Source of the DNA: Bryoerythrophyllum caledonicum
Taxonomy: Eukaryota > Streptophyta > Bryopsida > Pottiales > Pottiaceae
Length of the DNA: 64,000 nucleotides
NCBI GenBank assembly: GCA_963971425.1
Contig: OZ020517.1
Location: 15,776,904-15,840,903 of the forward strand
Direction: 5' to 3'
Each line of letters begins with the position of its first letter. The first letter of the stretch is position 1. The translations under genes were made by a program, and so were the position numbers. Positions 1 to 10,000 of this stretch are shown here, piece by piece. A model generated the notes under the pieces. It did no database searches, was not told the origin of the DNA, and saw only the letters and a program-made list of their open reading frames with translations.

Positions 1-490
1 AGGGGTTTTTGGGATTTCAAAGTGAATTCCAACATGAAAGTCTAGTGACATACCTGAGTTCTCGTTTGTGGGGATGTCGAAAGGAATTTGGGTGAGGTTG
101 TAGTGTTGTCCAACCTCCCCTTTCCTTGACATTGGATATAGCACTTGTGGGATTCGGGGGAATGCTACCCTTGCAATGCTTACCTCCTTGGCCTCCTCCG
201 GTTTTAGCCCTCTAGTGACCATGTCTTTCACCACTAAATAGAGGTTCGGCTCCTTCTTCAATTGCAATTGCTTCCATGGCTTGGAAGCCCATCCAAAATT
301 TGAAGGAGCATAGTTCTGGTGTGGAGATTATCTTACCTTTTTGTCTCGGGGATATCTTGCTTTTCTTGCTGCTCCCACCTTCCTTGTCCATCCTTCTTGA
401 TGTTTTCGTGGTTGGGGTCGTTGTGGAGTTGTCCTCCACGTCCTCTATCTCCATGTGGGGGCTGGAGCTATCCCTGATGTTACCCTTCAT
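1..490 (-). pseudogene. LINE E ORF1, N-terminal part
   Basis: Read on the minus strand from the ATG at 488-490, the protein contains FKFWMGFQAMEAIAIEEGAE and LFSGE, then, after a small frame slip near 212-225, DMVTRGLKPEEAKE, RIPQVLYP and GQHYNLTQIPFDIPTNE. The same string of motifs occurs in the ORF1 of LINE C and LINE B (FKFWMGYPTMEALAI, EDMITRGLK, GQHYNITQLPFDI). The function is unknown; as ORF1 of a LINE it is expected to bind the element RNA. The window start cuts the rest. Because of the frame slip the copy is probably dead. Confidence 0.75.
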
Positions 491-2612
491 TGGTTTGTCT
501 ACTGTGAGGTAATGGGAGGGGGGAAGGTCGCTATGGCGAGGGGGAAGTCGTTATGTGAGGGAGGGGGGTCTCTGTGGGTGTTAAGGGGTTCTCTTTTGAA
601 GAGAGGTAGGTCGCTATTGCGTATGGGGGGGTCGCAGGGGGGGTTAGGTAGGTCGCTATCTCCGTTTCTGGTGTCGCTGGGAAGGTTGGGTTCGGGTTCG
701 GGGGAGGTCGCTGCGAAAAGGGGGGTCGCTGCGGGCTGGGGTTTAGCCTTCCCAGGGGAGGCTGAGGAGCTACAAACTGTGCTGGGTCTTTCCGTGAGCA
801 GATTCAGGGGGAAGGGATTAAGAGTTCCGTGAGGGAGGGTTCGTGAGCAGAGTGGGGGTGTTCTTGTATTGAGAGTGAGTGTTTTAAGCCGGGAAGGGGA
901 GATACTCAGTCTGTGAGGGGGTGTATTTAGAGGGAGGGTTTTCGGCCAGGGAGGGGAGGTACTCAGACTGTGAGGGGGAGAGGCAATTCGGGGTGGAGAG
1001 GGGAGTGTAGTTTGGACAGGGAAGGAGCAGTGGGGTTGTGTGCGAGGGAGGCAGCAGGGGGATTGTGTGCGATGGAGTTCAACAGGGGGTGGAGTTCGGG
1101 GAAGTCTAGTTTGAGCCGAGGAGGGGGGATGGGGGGGTACTCGTGAGAGCTGAGTCTGTGAAGGGAGTCGGGTTCTAGTCGAGTTGGGATTACTGATATG
1201 TGTTTGAGGTTCCTCAGTGAGTGGGGGGGTGCAGAGAATTTTCGAGAGGGGAGGGGCTGTGGGTTTCCTGTGTGTACTGGAGAGGTAGGGTGGAGGGGGA
1301 GCTGTGATTGGTTTGAGAGGGGGGCGGGGCGAAGGGGAAGAGGGAAAGAGGGAGAGGTAGGGTGGGGAGAGAGGGTAGACGGGGGGGAGGCGAGATCAGG
1401 TGGAGAGTGAGGAGATCTGTGGCGTGCGAGTGTGAAAGAAATGGGGGGTTTTGCGTTTTTACTCACCTGATATGTTCTTGTTTTCGTCTGCTTGCGTGCT
1501 TGGTGAGCTTGCGAGTGTGCTGTGGTGTCCTGACTGCTGGTCCTTTGTCGTTGATCACCTCCAAGTTGATTGTTTTTGTTGCTGATGTTCTGCAGGGTTG
1601 TGCTTTTGGCGCAGATTATTTGTAGCTGCGCGCGGAGTGGCTTCTGTCTGCTAGTTTGCTGATTCTGCACAAGTAGATCTAGATCTGGAAATTTTTGCGA
1701 GCGCTCCCGCTTGTGAATGAGTTTAGTGTAGTTTAGGGTTAGGTTTTTTGTGCAGATCTGTGTATGTGTGGTGTATTGTTGAGGTTTTGGTGCACTACAG
1801 CTGATGTGCGTGGATGTAGTGAAGTATAATGTGTTTCTAGATACAAAAAAGTCTATTACAGAAAATAAATGGAGATGGATAGGGACAACCTGATTTGCTG
1901 TTTTGTGGCTGTCTCGAGGCAGATCTGAATGTTGTGTTTTGTTGAGCTTGACTCTTGAGGCTTTCCTGCGTCGTTGCCCTTCAAATCTAGTGCATAAGAT
2001 CCTTAAACAAATGATGTTAGCTTTGTTTTGTAGAGTATATATTTTCCTATGAGGCCATGGTGATAATGTGGAAGTAATAATACCTAATAAATGTAAGAAC
2101 AGAAAGGTGTGAAGAAGGTTAGAGATAGCCTGTGAGTGTTGACGCGTAAATTGCCTCCAAGGAATGGTTGAGTGTATGTGTCCTACTGTCGCTGTTGGCT
2201 CCTTGTGTTGCTCAATCTCTTCGTATGATTGGGTCGTGGATCAGGGAGGTTCGAGGACTAGGTGGTGGGCGCAGATCTCGATCTTACTACACTCAGTCTG
2301 GTCACATCTAGAGATGTGGAAGGTCTATGGGTCCTGATCTGTGCAACAACACTAGTTTCCCATGCTTCAGATTCAAACTTTGCAAAGAACAATCTCACAG
2401 ACTTGTCCAATACCTCTAGACTTCCAGATCTGGTGTTCTGAGCTCTTCCAACAAGTGATCTGCCTCCCCAGCCTCACCAACTTCTAGATCTCGAACAATG
2501 TGGGCTCACAGTAAGGCCAGCAACCTCTTACTGCACATCCTTCAAGATTCTAGACTAAGTCCTTGTGCCTCCCCTCACCACGAATTGCGGAGCTCACTCT
2601 CTACCCATCGTC
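491..2612 (-). promoter_or_regulatory. LINE E 5' region (presumed internal promoter/5' UTR)
   Basis: A non-coding stretch of about 2.1 kb upstream of ORF1, which on the plus strand is very G-rich from about 500 to 1420. Read in the element's sense there is a good splice donor, CAG|GTGAGT, at about 1461-1470. LINE C has the equivalent CAG|GTAAGC at 44001-44010, so the 5' region may contain an intron. No open frame here is shared between copies, so the apparent ORFs in the G-rich part are compositional. Promoter function is inferred from position only. Confidence 0.5.
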
Positions 2613-2614
2613 TC

Positions 2615-5600
2615 TCACTATCCCAAATGGAACACACCTTATGGACGACAAGAGCTACAAAACACTCTATGGCACCCCTCATAAATTAATAAAAAGTGCA
2701 CTAAATATTGCCAAACAATTATTTTGTCACCCTCGATGTCTCCCTACATGCCCCAGCCATTGCATCGATCACGCCCCACCGTATACACTTAAAGAGGCAT
2801 ACATCATCAATCACAATGACAACCACCCCAACATCAACCCCCCATTAATTCCTCAAAACCCGCCACATCCACGATCATATGCTCCTCCGCCACATATATT
2901 AAAAAATCCTTCCATATACCCAATAAACAACATAACCGCGCACAAACATAGAAAATACATTGACTCCAACAACATAAGCAAACAATACACGTCATACCTA
3001 TGCCATTGGTTCCACAATAACGACACCTATGCCAAATGGCTCCCACAAAGAAATCTTTTTCCTTGGCACAACCCAAATACTTCCTTCCATAACACCGATA
3101 TCCTCACACAATACTACCTTAGAACTCAAAATAATTCTTACCTAAATATCATACAAATACACCACCCCCAAGCACAACCTCGAGATAAAAGATTTGTCAC
3201 GCCTCCTCTTATTATCCCCCTCCTTAATATCTTTACAACCGAATGCAATCCAGAAACGGATATTCGAGTATAAACCAATACAATCAAAATACAACAAGAC
3301 AATGCCCACATATACGAAGATAATGGTAGACATCTAATAACCATACCACTAGCTAGACTACAATGGTTGTGGAACCAATATCACAACGCACTACAAACCC
3401 CCATTAACATTGAACCAATACCCCAAACATTTGAAACCGAAATTGTTTGGCTATACCAAAGGTATAACTACCAAACACCCAAAAATGACCCCCTCAAAAA
3501 TGCACACTACACATTACCCGATCCTATTTTAGACTACCTTATTACATCTCTGAATATCACACATTCATACTTCTCATCCCCCGTTACATGCTCCACAAAA
3601 ATCTCAAAATTTTACTCTCCATTCGAACGAGATAAGATTTTTGGTTCTCTTGGAAAAGCTTTTGATTATAAGTGGAGTGGAATAGGCCTTGCACACCCAC
3701 AAAATGAAGAAGAAATACAAGAAGTAACACATTGGGCACGCCTAGCAGCAAAAAATGATCCCAACCACAACATCACCATTATTATTACTCTCGACACTCA
3801 TTGGTACCAAAACTCTAACCCACATTTAGGCCCATTCCCGGACTCTCACATCATCGCACTATTTGAAGCGGATTCTATGACTTACAAAGAACCGACTATA
3901 CCACCTCAAACTCAAGCACCCCGTCTTGAACCAGCAACTCTACGTATCTTATGTATACACCACCAAATAAGGGAGATAGGTACTCTTGAAAACCTCACTC
4001 ACCTCACTTTGCTAGCAAAAAATCTAAACATTAAGAAGGTATACACCGCAATTGCCCCTCCCACACCTATCTCAACCCGTGTAAACCGTAACAAAAAATG
4101 GTCTAAAACCCCCCACACAAACACATATGCACTACCAATTACCGAATTGAGCCCCCCACTCTCCAACCACCAAATGAATACCGACCTTAAATTTGACCCC
4201 AACTTTAGCTACTACACTGACGGCTCCTTCAAAGAACCAACCGAAATAAGCCCGGGACATTGGCACCGGGAAAAAGCCGGATATGGGATATACAATTCAA
4301 CCAAACAAATTAAATTAAGCAAACGACTACATGGACTTCAAAATATTCTAAGAGCCGAAATGATGGCTATACACAAAACCCTTAAGATAATCACCACTCA
4401 ATACCCAAACGAACCAGCTCACATTTTTACAGACTGCATAAATGTCTTATACCTCCTTAATACACACATAAAACACCCCACTCTACACAACAGTCATCCG
4501 GACAAAACTATCCTCACATCGATGGTTAAAATGCTCCAAAATCGCACACAAATCACTACACTCCACAAAGTCCGAGCTCATGCTAATATTGACGGTAACG
4601 AACAAGCTGACAAACTAGCCAAGGAAGGAAGAGAAAAAACCCACAAAAATGCCGAACACACATACCAACACGCCCACGCCACCCCATATTACTTTCATAG
4701 ATATGAATGGCCCTCTATGGGTGAAACTCCCGATAAAGGCCCCATAAGATTTTTGGATAAATACCTCAAAAAACATGACATTATTAATAACCTGGAAAAA
4801 CTCACAGAAAATTTCCCTAATATTGATAAATGGACCGGCAACCCAAACATTCACAACACATTGTCCAACAATTTTTGGAAAAACCCCATAATTACGGACC
4901 CACAAATCACATGCCTAATCAAATTCCGCACCGGACAATACATGGGAAATGCCCGCAAACAACTCTTCTTTGGAATAGAAAGATTCCCTACAATAACATG
5001 CCCAATTTGCAACACCACGGACCCAGACACATGGCTACATGTCTTACTCAAGTGCCAAAACCCCCATATACACTCACTCATTGTCAAAAGACACAACAAA
5101 GCCGTATGGGCTATTCGTAAACTACTTGTATCATCAAACAAATCCCGATGCTTCATTCTCATGAATGCCGGTACCTTTAATGACAATCCACAAGAAAATA
5201 CGGTTCCTCCTTGGCTTTTACCATGCACATGCTATACTCAAAGATGCCACTGTAATGCAAGATTCAAACCGGACCTATTATGCGTCAGAGGACTATCATA
5301 CAAAGACCCCCCACCAAACCACATTGACCCTAGTCTCACTATTCAATTCATTGAATTCACATATTGCAATGATAGATTCTCACCGGACACTATTGCAAAC
5401 AAAACAAATAAATACCAACCACTACTTGACGATATACAAACACTAGGATGGAAAGTAGACCCCCTCATTGTCATCACCGCGGGTGCTAGAGCCACCACCT
5501 TCATTCCCTCAATTACAACCCTTGAAGAAACATTTAAAATCCCCATCACTTCAATCAAAACCACATTTTCAAATATTAACACTATTGCAATTCAACATGC

Positions 5601-5676
5601 TATGTCGATACTTCTGCATAAACAAAAACTTGAAAACAACCAACCCCTTCCCGACGCCCTGTACCCCCCTCCATAG
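2615..5676 (+). pseudogene. LINE A ORF2, C-terminal half (RNase H, zinc-knuckle-like, REL-like domain)
   Basis: One frame runs from about 2615 to the stop at 5674-5676, interrupted by a single in-frame stop at 3271-3273; downstream of it 769 codons are open from 3367. The visible order is a linker region, then RNase H with YTDGSFK (about 4213), the Glu in RAEMMAIHK, IFTDCIN and HKVRAHANIDGNEQADKLA, so all four acidic residues are present. Next come a Cys/His segment, CPICN...WLHVLLKC, and a C-terminal region with RFKPDLLCVRG followed by IQFIEFTYCNDRF and a lysine/tyrosine-rich helix. That last arrangement resembles the PD...(D/E)-x-T core of restriction-like endonucleases. Codon usage is A/C-rich and G-poor. 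RNase H is secure; the REL-like call is inference. Confidence 0.85.
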
Positions 5677-5905
5677 ACCACATTTGCACTTCACCGTACA
5701 CGCGCTCCTTCTTTTGGAGACTTTTGGGATCTTTGGTCTTTTGTTCTTGGATACTTGTTACTGGATACATAGTGTCCACCCTCGAAAGGGGGAAGTAGTT
5801 CCATACTACTAACCCATGTCCGGTGGGCATGGATTTAGTAGTGGAATGAACGGACATTTTATTCACACCGGCCCCCTTACGGGGACCGGCGTTCTTCTTC
5901 TTCTG
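5677..5905 (+). other. LINE A 3' UTR with conserved hairpins and TTC tail
   Basis: After the ORF2 stop there is a block shared by all 3' ends of this family in the window. It holds CCCTCGAAAGGG (5779-5790), a long imperfect hairpin from about 5799 to 5846 around CCATGTCCGGTGGGCATGG, and CCGGCCCCC-TTA-CGGGGACCGG (5868-5889), then TTCTTCTTCTT. The same structures with compensatory base changes occur in LINE C, LINE B and the 17.5-kb fragment, suggesting an RNA structure recognised by the element's reverse transcriptase. Confidence 0.75.
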
Positions 5906-5983
5906 GTTTTTCTCATATAAAGAATATATATTTTTTACATTACAGCGAGGGTCTGGGATTTTCCTGATGTGGGCGAAAAAGGG

Positions 5984-7016
5984 TTAAGTGCAAGGGTTAA
6001 ATCTCAAGCTCAGACCATAGACCTTTGACCATGTTTGACCTCTGACCTGATCTACGGTCGAGAAATGAGATCCACCATCGACGGCGTGGATTTTACCGGC
6101 GCGTCAACGGAGAATGCCGATCCACCCGCTTAGGGTTTGCTTCGGACCTTGATCGAACACTACCCACCGAGCTTGTTTCCAGTAGATCATCTGACTCCTT
6201 TGCCTCGGGAAGGATCGAAACTCCACGCCCTCGTTCTCGTATTAATTAGTGCTGCAACAAAGTGTGACCTGCTGACGACGCTGCTGCAACACAGTGTGAC
6301 CTGCTGACGACGTTGCTGCAACGAAGTGTGACCTGCTGTACCGACAATTCGCAGATCCATTCGGTGAGTATCTCTTCGGACCAGCTTCTGGTTGTCAAGA
6401 TTCTTGCTATTGTATAGCTTCTAGTCCCGGCATATTGACTTGTAGTACCTGCTCAGCTCCTCAGGTTCAGTCTGCGGGGTTTGGCTGGTGAGAGTAGCGA
6501 ATCGACACGATCAGCATGGCAAACAAGGCCCGGGTGTACGTAAGTTCAGAGTTCAGTCTAACTATGATGCTAGAACGCTGTTGAAATGCTCATCCCCATT
6601 GCGAAGTCAAAGTCAATCTAGTGTCCAGTTTTGAAGTTGATAATCCTGTGTCGTGGAGGTGATCGCAGTGTTTCCCCGGAGCGGACCTCTCTGTGTCGTG
6701 TCCAGTTCAGAATTTGGATCGAAACGAACAGCATGATGTGATTTGTGGAAGGAATACAGAAATTTACCGTAAGTATTCTGTTTATGTCTCGAGATAGAGA
6801 GCCCAGTGTCCGGTGACCGACAACTCTGGCGAGGTCCGGCAAGAGGCCACGGAGAATCTCAGAATTATGTGCAGCTCGTTTTTGACGCAGGTCCAGTTTT
6901 CTCCAACGTTTACATAAAAAGTCGACATTGAATCATTTGGTGGTGGACGGAGATGTGCTCCAGGTGCTGAGTTGCTAAGAGCAGGAAGCTCTGCATCATT
7001 TTTAGGTGCCCGCTCG
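5984..7016 (+). promoter_or_regulatory. Upstream region/5' leader of the kinase-Hsp70 gene, copy 1
   Basis: This stretch is closely matched by 61884-62905 upstream of gene copy 2 although neither encodes a shared protein, so it is likely promoter plus 5' UTR. Two splice-donor-like sites are kept in both copies: CG|GTGAGT at 6364 (62234 in copy 2) and CC|GTAAGT at 6769 (62650 in copy 2). A spliced 5' UTR is therefore possible. The minus-strand frame at 6782-7141 overlaps coding exon 1 and is taken as a shadow. No clear TATA box could be assigned. Confidence 0.5.
6251..6338 (+). repeat. Tandem repeat, 32-bp unit, 2.75 copies
   Basis: Units begin at 6251, 6283 and 6315 with GCTGCAAC, each followed by AGTGTGACCTGCTGACGACG; the third is partial. 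The equivalent place upstream of gene copy 2 (about 62156-62220) has only about one and a half recognisable, degraded units, so the array changed length after the gene duplicated. Confidence 0.85.
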
Positions 7017-10000
7017 ATGGCGTTCCTCTCTAGATCCAAGAACCTGCTCAAGAACCTGTTTCTCTCAAAGGCGGAGTCTTCATCTGCCACTTCATCTGCC
7101 ACTCCCTCTGCTATTCCAGACGGTAAATTCTTGTTGGACATTTTGAGTTATTTGTAAAAAAAACAGGCAAAGATACCAATAGTTTGACCATTTTTCTGAT
7201 CTAAATTCTTGAAATCAGCTCCATACAGCTCGAGATTTCTGTAATATGCAGTTCAAGCAGAAGGCAGCTAAGTTTACTTCGTACTCAAGTTCAGACATCA
7301 CCAAGGTCTTCCATATATATCTAATAGCTATTGAGAGTAAATAAATAGTAATATTGAAATAAAAAGCACGGGTGTCTTGTTGAGACTTCTCAATGATATT
7401 GAAGTTTGATGTGTGCTTCAACTGTCAAATAGGCATTTGGGGGTCCAACCCTCGTTTGTTTATTTGCACCAAGTACAACGGTCATCGGCGTCTGATTTTT
7501 CCTTCGCATATGAAAGAGATCTCTTTAGAAGAGTGTGAGAATCGAGTCTGATGCAATATAATTGCACATCATAACGTCTTGACGTGTGCTCTTTATTCAG
7601 CTACCACGCCGGAGCAGTTCTTGAAGCGAACGAAAGCATGCGAGGACCGAGTGCAAGGGAAGCTCAAGCGAAATGCGGACGGTTCCATGTCGCATCTGAG
7701 AATCAACTACGAGCAGTGCAGATATTTAGCTGGAAAATTGAAGTTGCCTGTCCACAAGGCATGGATGTTTCTTCTTCATCTCAAGGGAAGTCCATATTCA
7801 CAGGGGGGAACCTGGACAGATTGTCTTTATGAGTTCAAGCTGCTTTATGATGTTGCCTGCGCAGTAGAAAACTTTATCGAAAATTGTTGCAAAGATGAAT
7901 GGGTCGCAGCCGCCTTCAGGATGCCGAATATGGATGTTTTGCCGTTAGCTTTTGATCTGGCGTTGCTAGCATGTTTCTTTTCTGGAGACTATATGATTCA
8001 TATTGAGGGTGTCTATAGAGATGAAGCTTTCGTCGTGACAGAGAAAGCAGCAAATGATAGAGGTCTGTTATCAAAGAAGGTGCAGGCATTTCTGCGGACA
8101 GAGGAGAAAAATAGCGCAAAGTATCAGCTGGCGGAACTTCTGCTGAAAAGACTTGAAACCCCAGGAGCATATCGCACAGACAACGAGAGCTTCAAGAAAG
8201 TAAAGAAAGTGGGAAAAGGGGCCTCTGCTAAAGTGTACGAAGCAACGTGGTTGGGACTTGATGTTGCTTTGAAGACGTTCAATTCTGTGAAGACGGATGA
8301 TGATCCCAGTTCCCCATTGGAATTTCAGGCGGAGGTGTCAATCGTGGGAGGCTTATCCCATCCCAACCTCGCATCCATGTTTTGTTATGCAGAAGATGAT
8401 CGGGAGTGTTCCATCGTGATGGAATTGATGGATGATGACCTTTCTGAAATGATAGGAAAGATCATGGAAGATAGGTCCAGGACACATCCCTTCAGCATCA
8501 TTGAAGCGGTGAACATCATGCTTGAAGTTGGCAAAGGCGTAGAGTACCTGCATGAGATGAAGATTGTTCACCGGGATTTGAAAGCAGCAAACATCCTTGT
8601 GAAGCAACTTGGGAATGGGCGAGATGGTGAAAGCAGGAGTTTGTTGGTCAAAGTGGCAGATTTTGGATTGTCAAAAACGAAAGAAAAGAGCACGACTTAT
8701 AGCACGCAGACTCCTAATAAGGGTACAACACGGTGGATGGCTCCAGAGGTGATACAAATGAGAAGCAATGACGGGCAAGAAGAGGTTTCCAAAGACACCG
8801 AAGTCAAGAAGCTAAATTATCCTCGCCAAAGTGACGTGCATAGCTTTGGCATGGTGTGTTATGAGATTTTAACCGGGAGACAACCGTACTTTGAAGTTGA
8901 TTCTCTAATTCAAGTAAAGAAGAAGATACTGAGAGGTGATCGCCCCAAGTTACCTCAACATTGTTTCGCCGCATTAAAGGATTTGATCGAGAGGTGTTGG
9001 AGCGAAGATGCAAGCGAACGACCTCGCTTTGGCGAAATTTGTGCGAAGTTAAGAGATTTTAGATTTCAACTTTTGTTGTTAGGTAAGCCTCTTCGTCTGA
9101 TGATGTTCTTGCTATCTACTGTCTTGAGCGTTTTTAATGTGGAAGTTTAGCAGGAAGTGCTAAGCATTCTTGAATTGAAATAACAGATCTGCAACAAAGG
9201 ATTGGTCCTCAAGTAGCAATCAATCTTCACGGTAAAGCGCAGATTGTGGTGGGGTTGGATATTGGGCTGACACATTCCGGATATGCATTTGCTCATAGAT
9301 GGAAGCCCCAGGAAATTCTAACGTTCTCGGATTGGCCTGAGTCAATGAAGCCGTATTGCAAGACGGCAACGGCTATCTACTACGAGCCGGGAGATCCGAG
9401 GACCGCCAAGGTGAAGTCGTGGGGGTGGGAGGCGGTACGCGCCAATCTGCAGGACATGGACAAACTTAAGAAGCTGGGAGTAAAGTCGGCGGTGGATCTG
9501 CCCGAGTTTGGGACGTTCTGTTGGTTCCTCGAGCGCAATCCGGGTCCCCTCTCGTTTCCGGAGGCGCTGAGAATGAATCAAAACCCGGTGATGCCCGAAG
9601 ATAAAGTGCCTTGGGCCGGGTTTACTATTACGCAAGTGATTGCTGATTACCTCCGGGAGATTGGTGCCAGCATCCTACGCCACGCGCGGACCAAGTTCAG
9701 CGATGACATCACCATGACGAATGTCCAGTGGTGCGTGACGGTGCCCTCCGACTGGAACGATGATGTGAAGATGGGAATGCAGGTGTGCATGGCGCGGGCG
9801 GGGTTAGTCCGAAGTTGGAACTCGCTGGAGGGAAGCCCGCATCCTGTGAGCATCGTGGTTGCGTCGGAAGCAGCTTCATGTTACTGCCACCGCAACATGC
9901 CTGATCTAGAGCTCAAAATTGGTGACCTGCTCTTGGTGGCAGACATAGGTTCGTTGAAGACAAATATCAGTGTGCAGGAATGGATGAGTGAGACACAGGC

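Larger units (their letters stand above)
1..2612 (-). mobile_element. LINE E, 5' part (ORF1 start and 5' region)
   Basis: This is the 5' portion of a minus-strand non-LTR retrotransposon of the same family as LINE B and LINE C. Positions 1-490 encode the ORF1 N-terminus and 491 to about 2612 match, in order and motif content, the 5' regions of the other two copies: a G-rich block of GGTCGCT-like repeats, then a segment with AGATCT motifs, then the shared GGAGCTC close to the 5' end. Immediately to the right lies the 3' half of plus-strand LINE A, beginning in the middle of ORF2. The simplest reading is that LINE E inserted into LINE A, whose 5' half would lie left of the window. The exact 5' junction is uncertain by about 10 bases. 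Confidence 0.8.
2613..5905 (+). mobile_element. LINE A, 3' half
   Basis: Plus-strand copy of the LINE family, starting inside ORF2 just downstream of the reverse transcriptase and running through RNase H and the C-terminal domain to a hairpin-rich 3' UTR ending in a TTC-repeat tail at about 5891-5903. It is the best-preserved ORF2 C-terminal half in the window. It ends about 80 bases upstream of the conserved upstream region of the host kinase-Hsp70 gene. Its 5' half is missing here because LINE E abuts it at about 2612. Confidence 0.85.

Noticed and set aside
963-1670. 235-codon minus-strand frame
   Set aside because: Compositional frame in the C-rich LINE 5' region; not conserved in the equivalent regions of LINE B or LINE C.
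6782-7141. 119-codon minus-strand frame, with a 169-codon counterpart at 62509-63018
   Set aside because: It is antisense to coding exon 1 and the leader, which are supported by conserved splice sites and continuous protein sequence. Its conservation follows from the DNA duplication.
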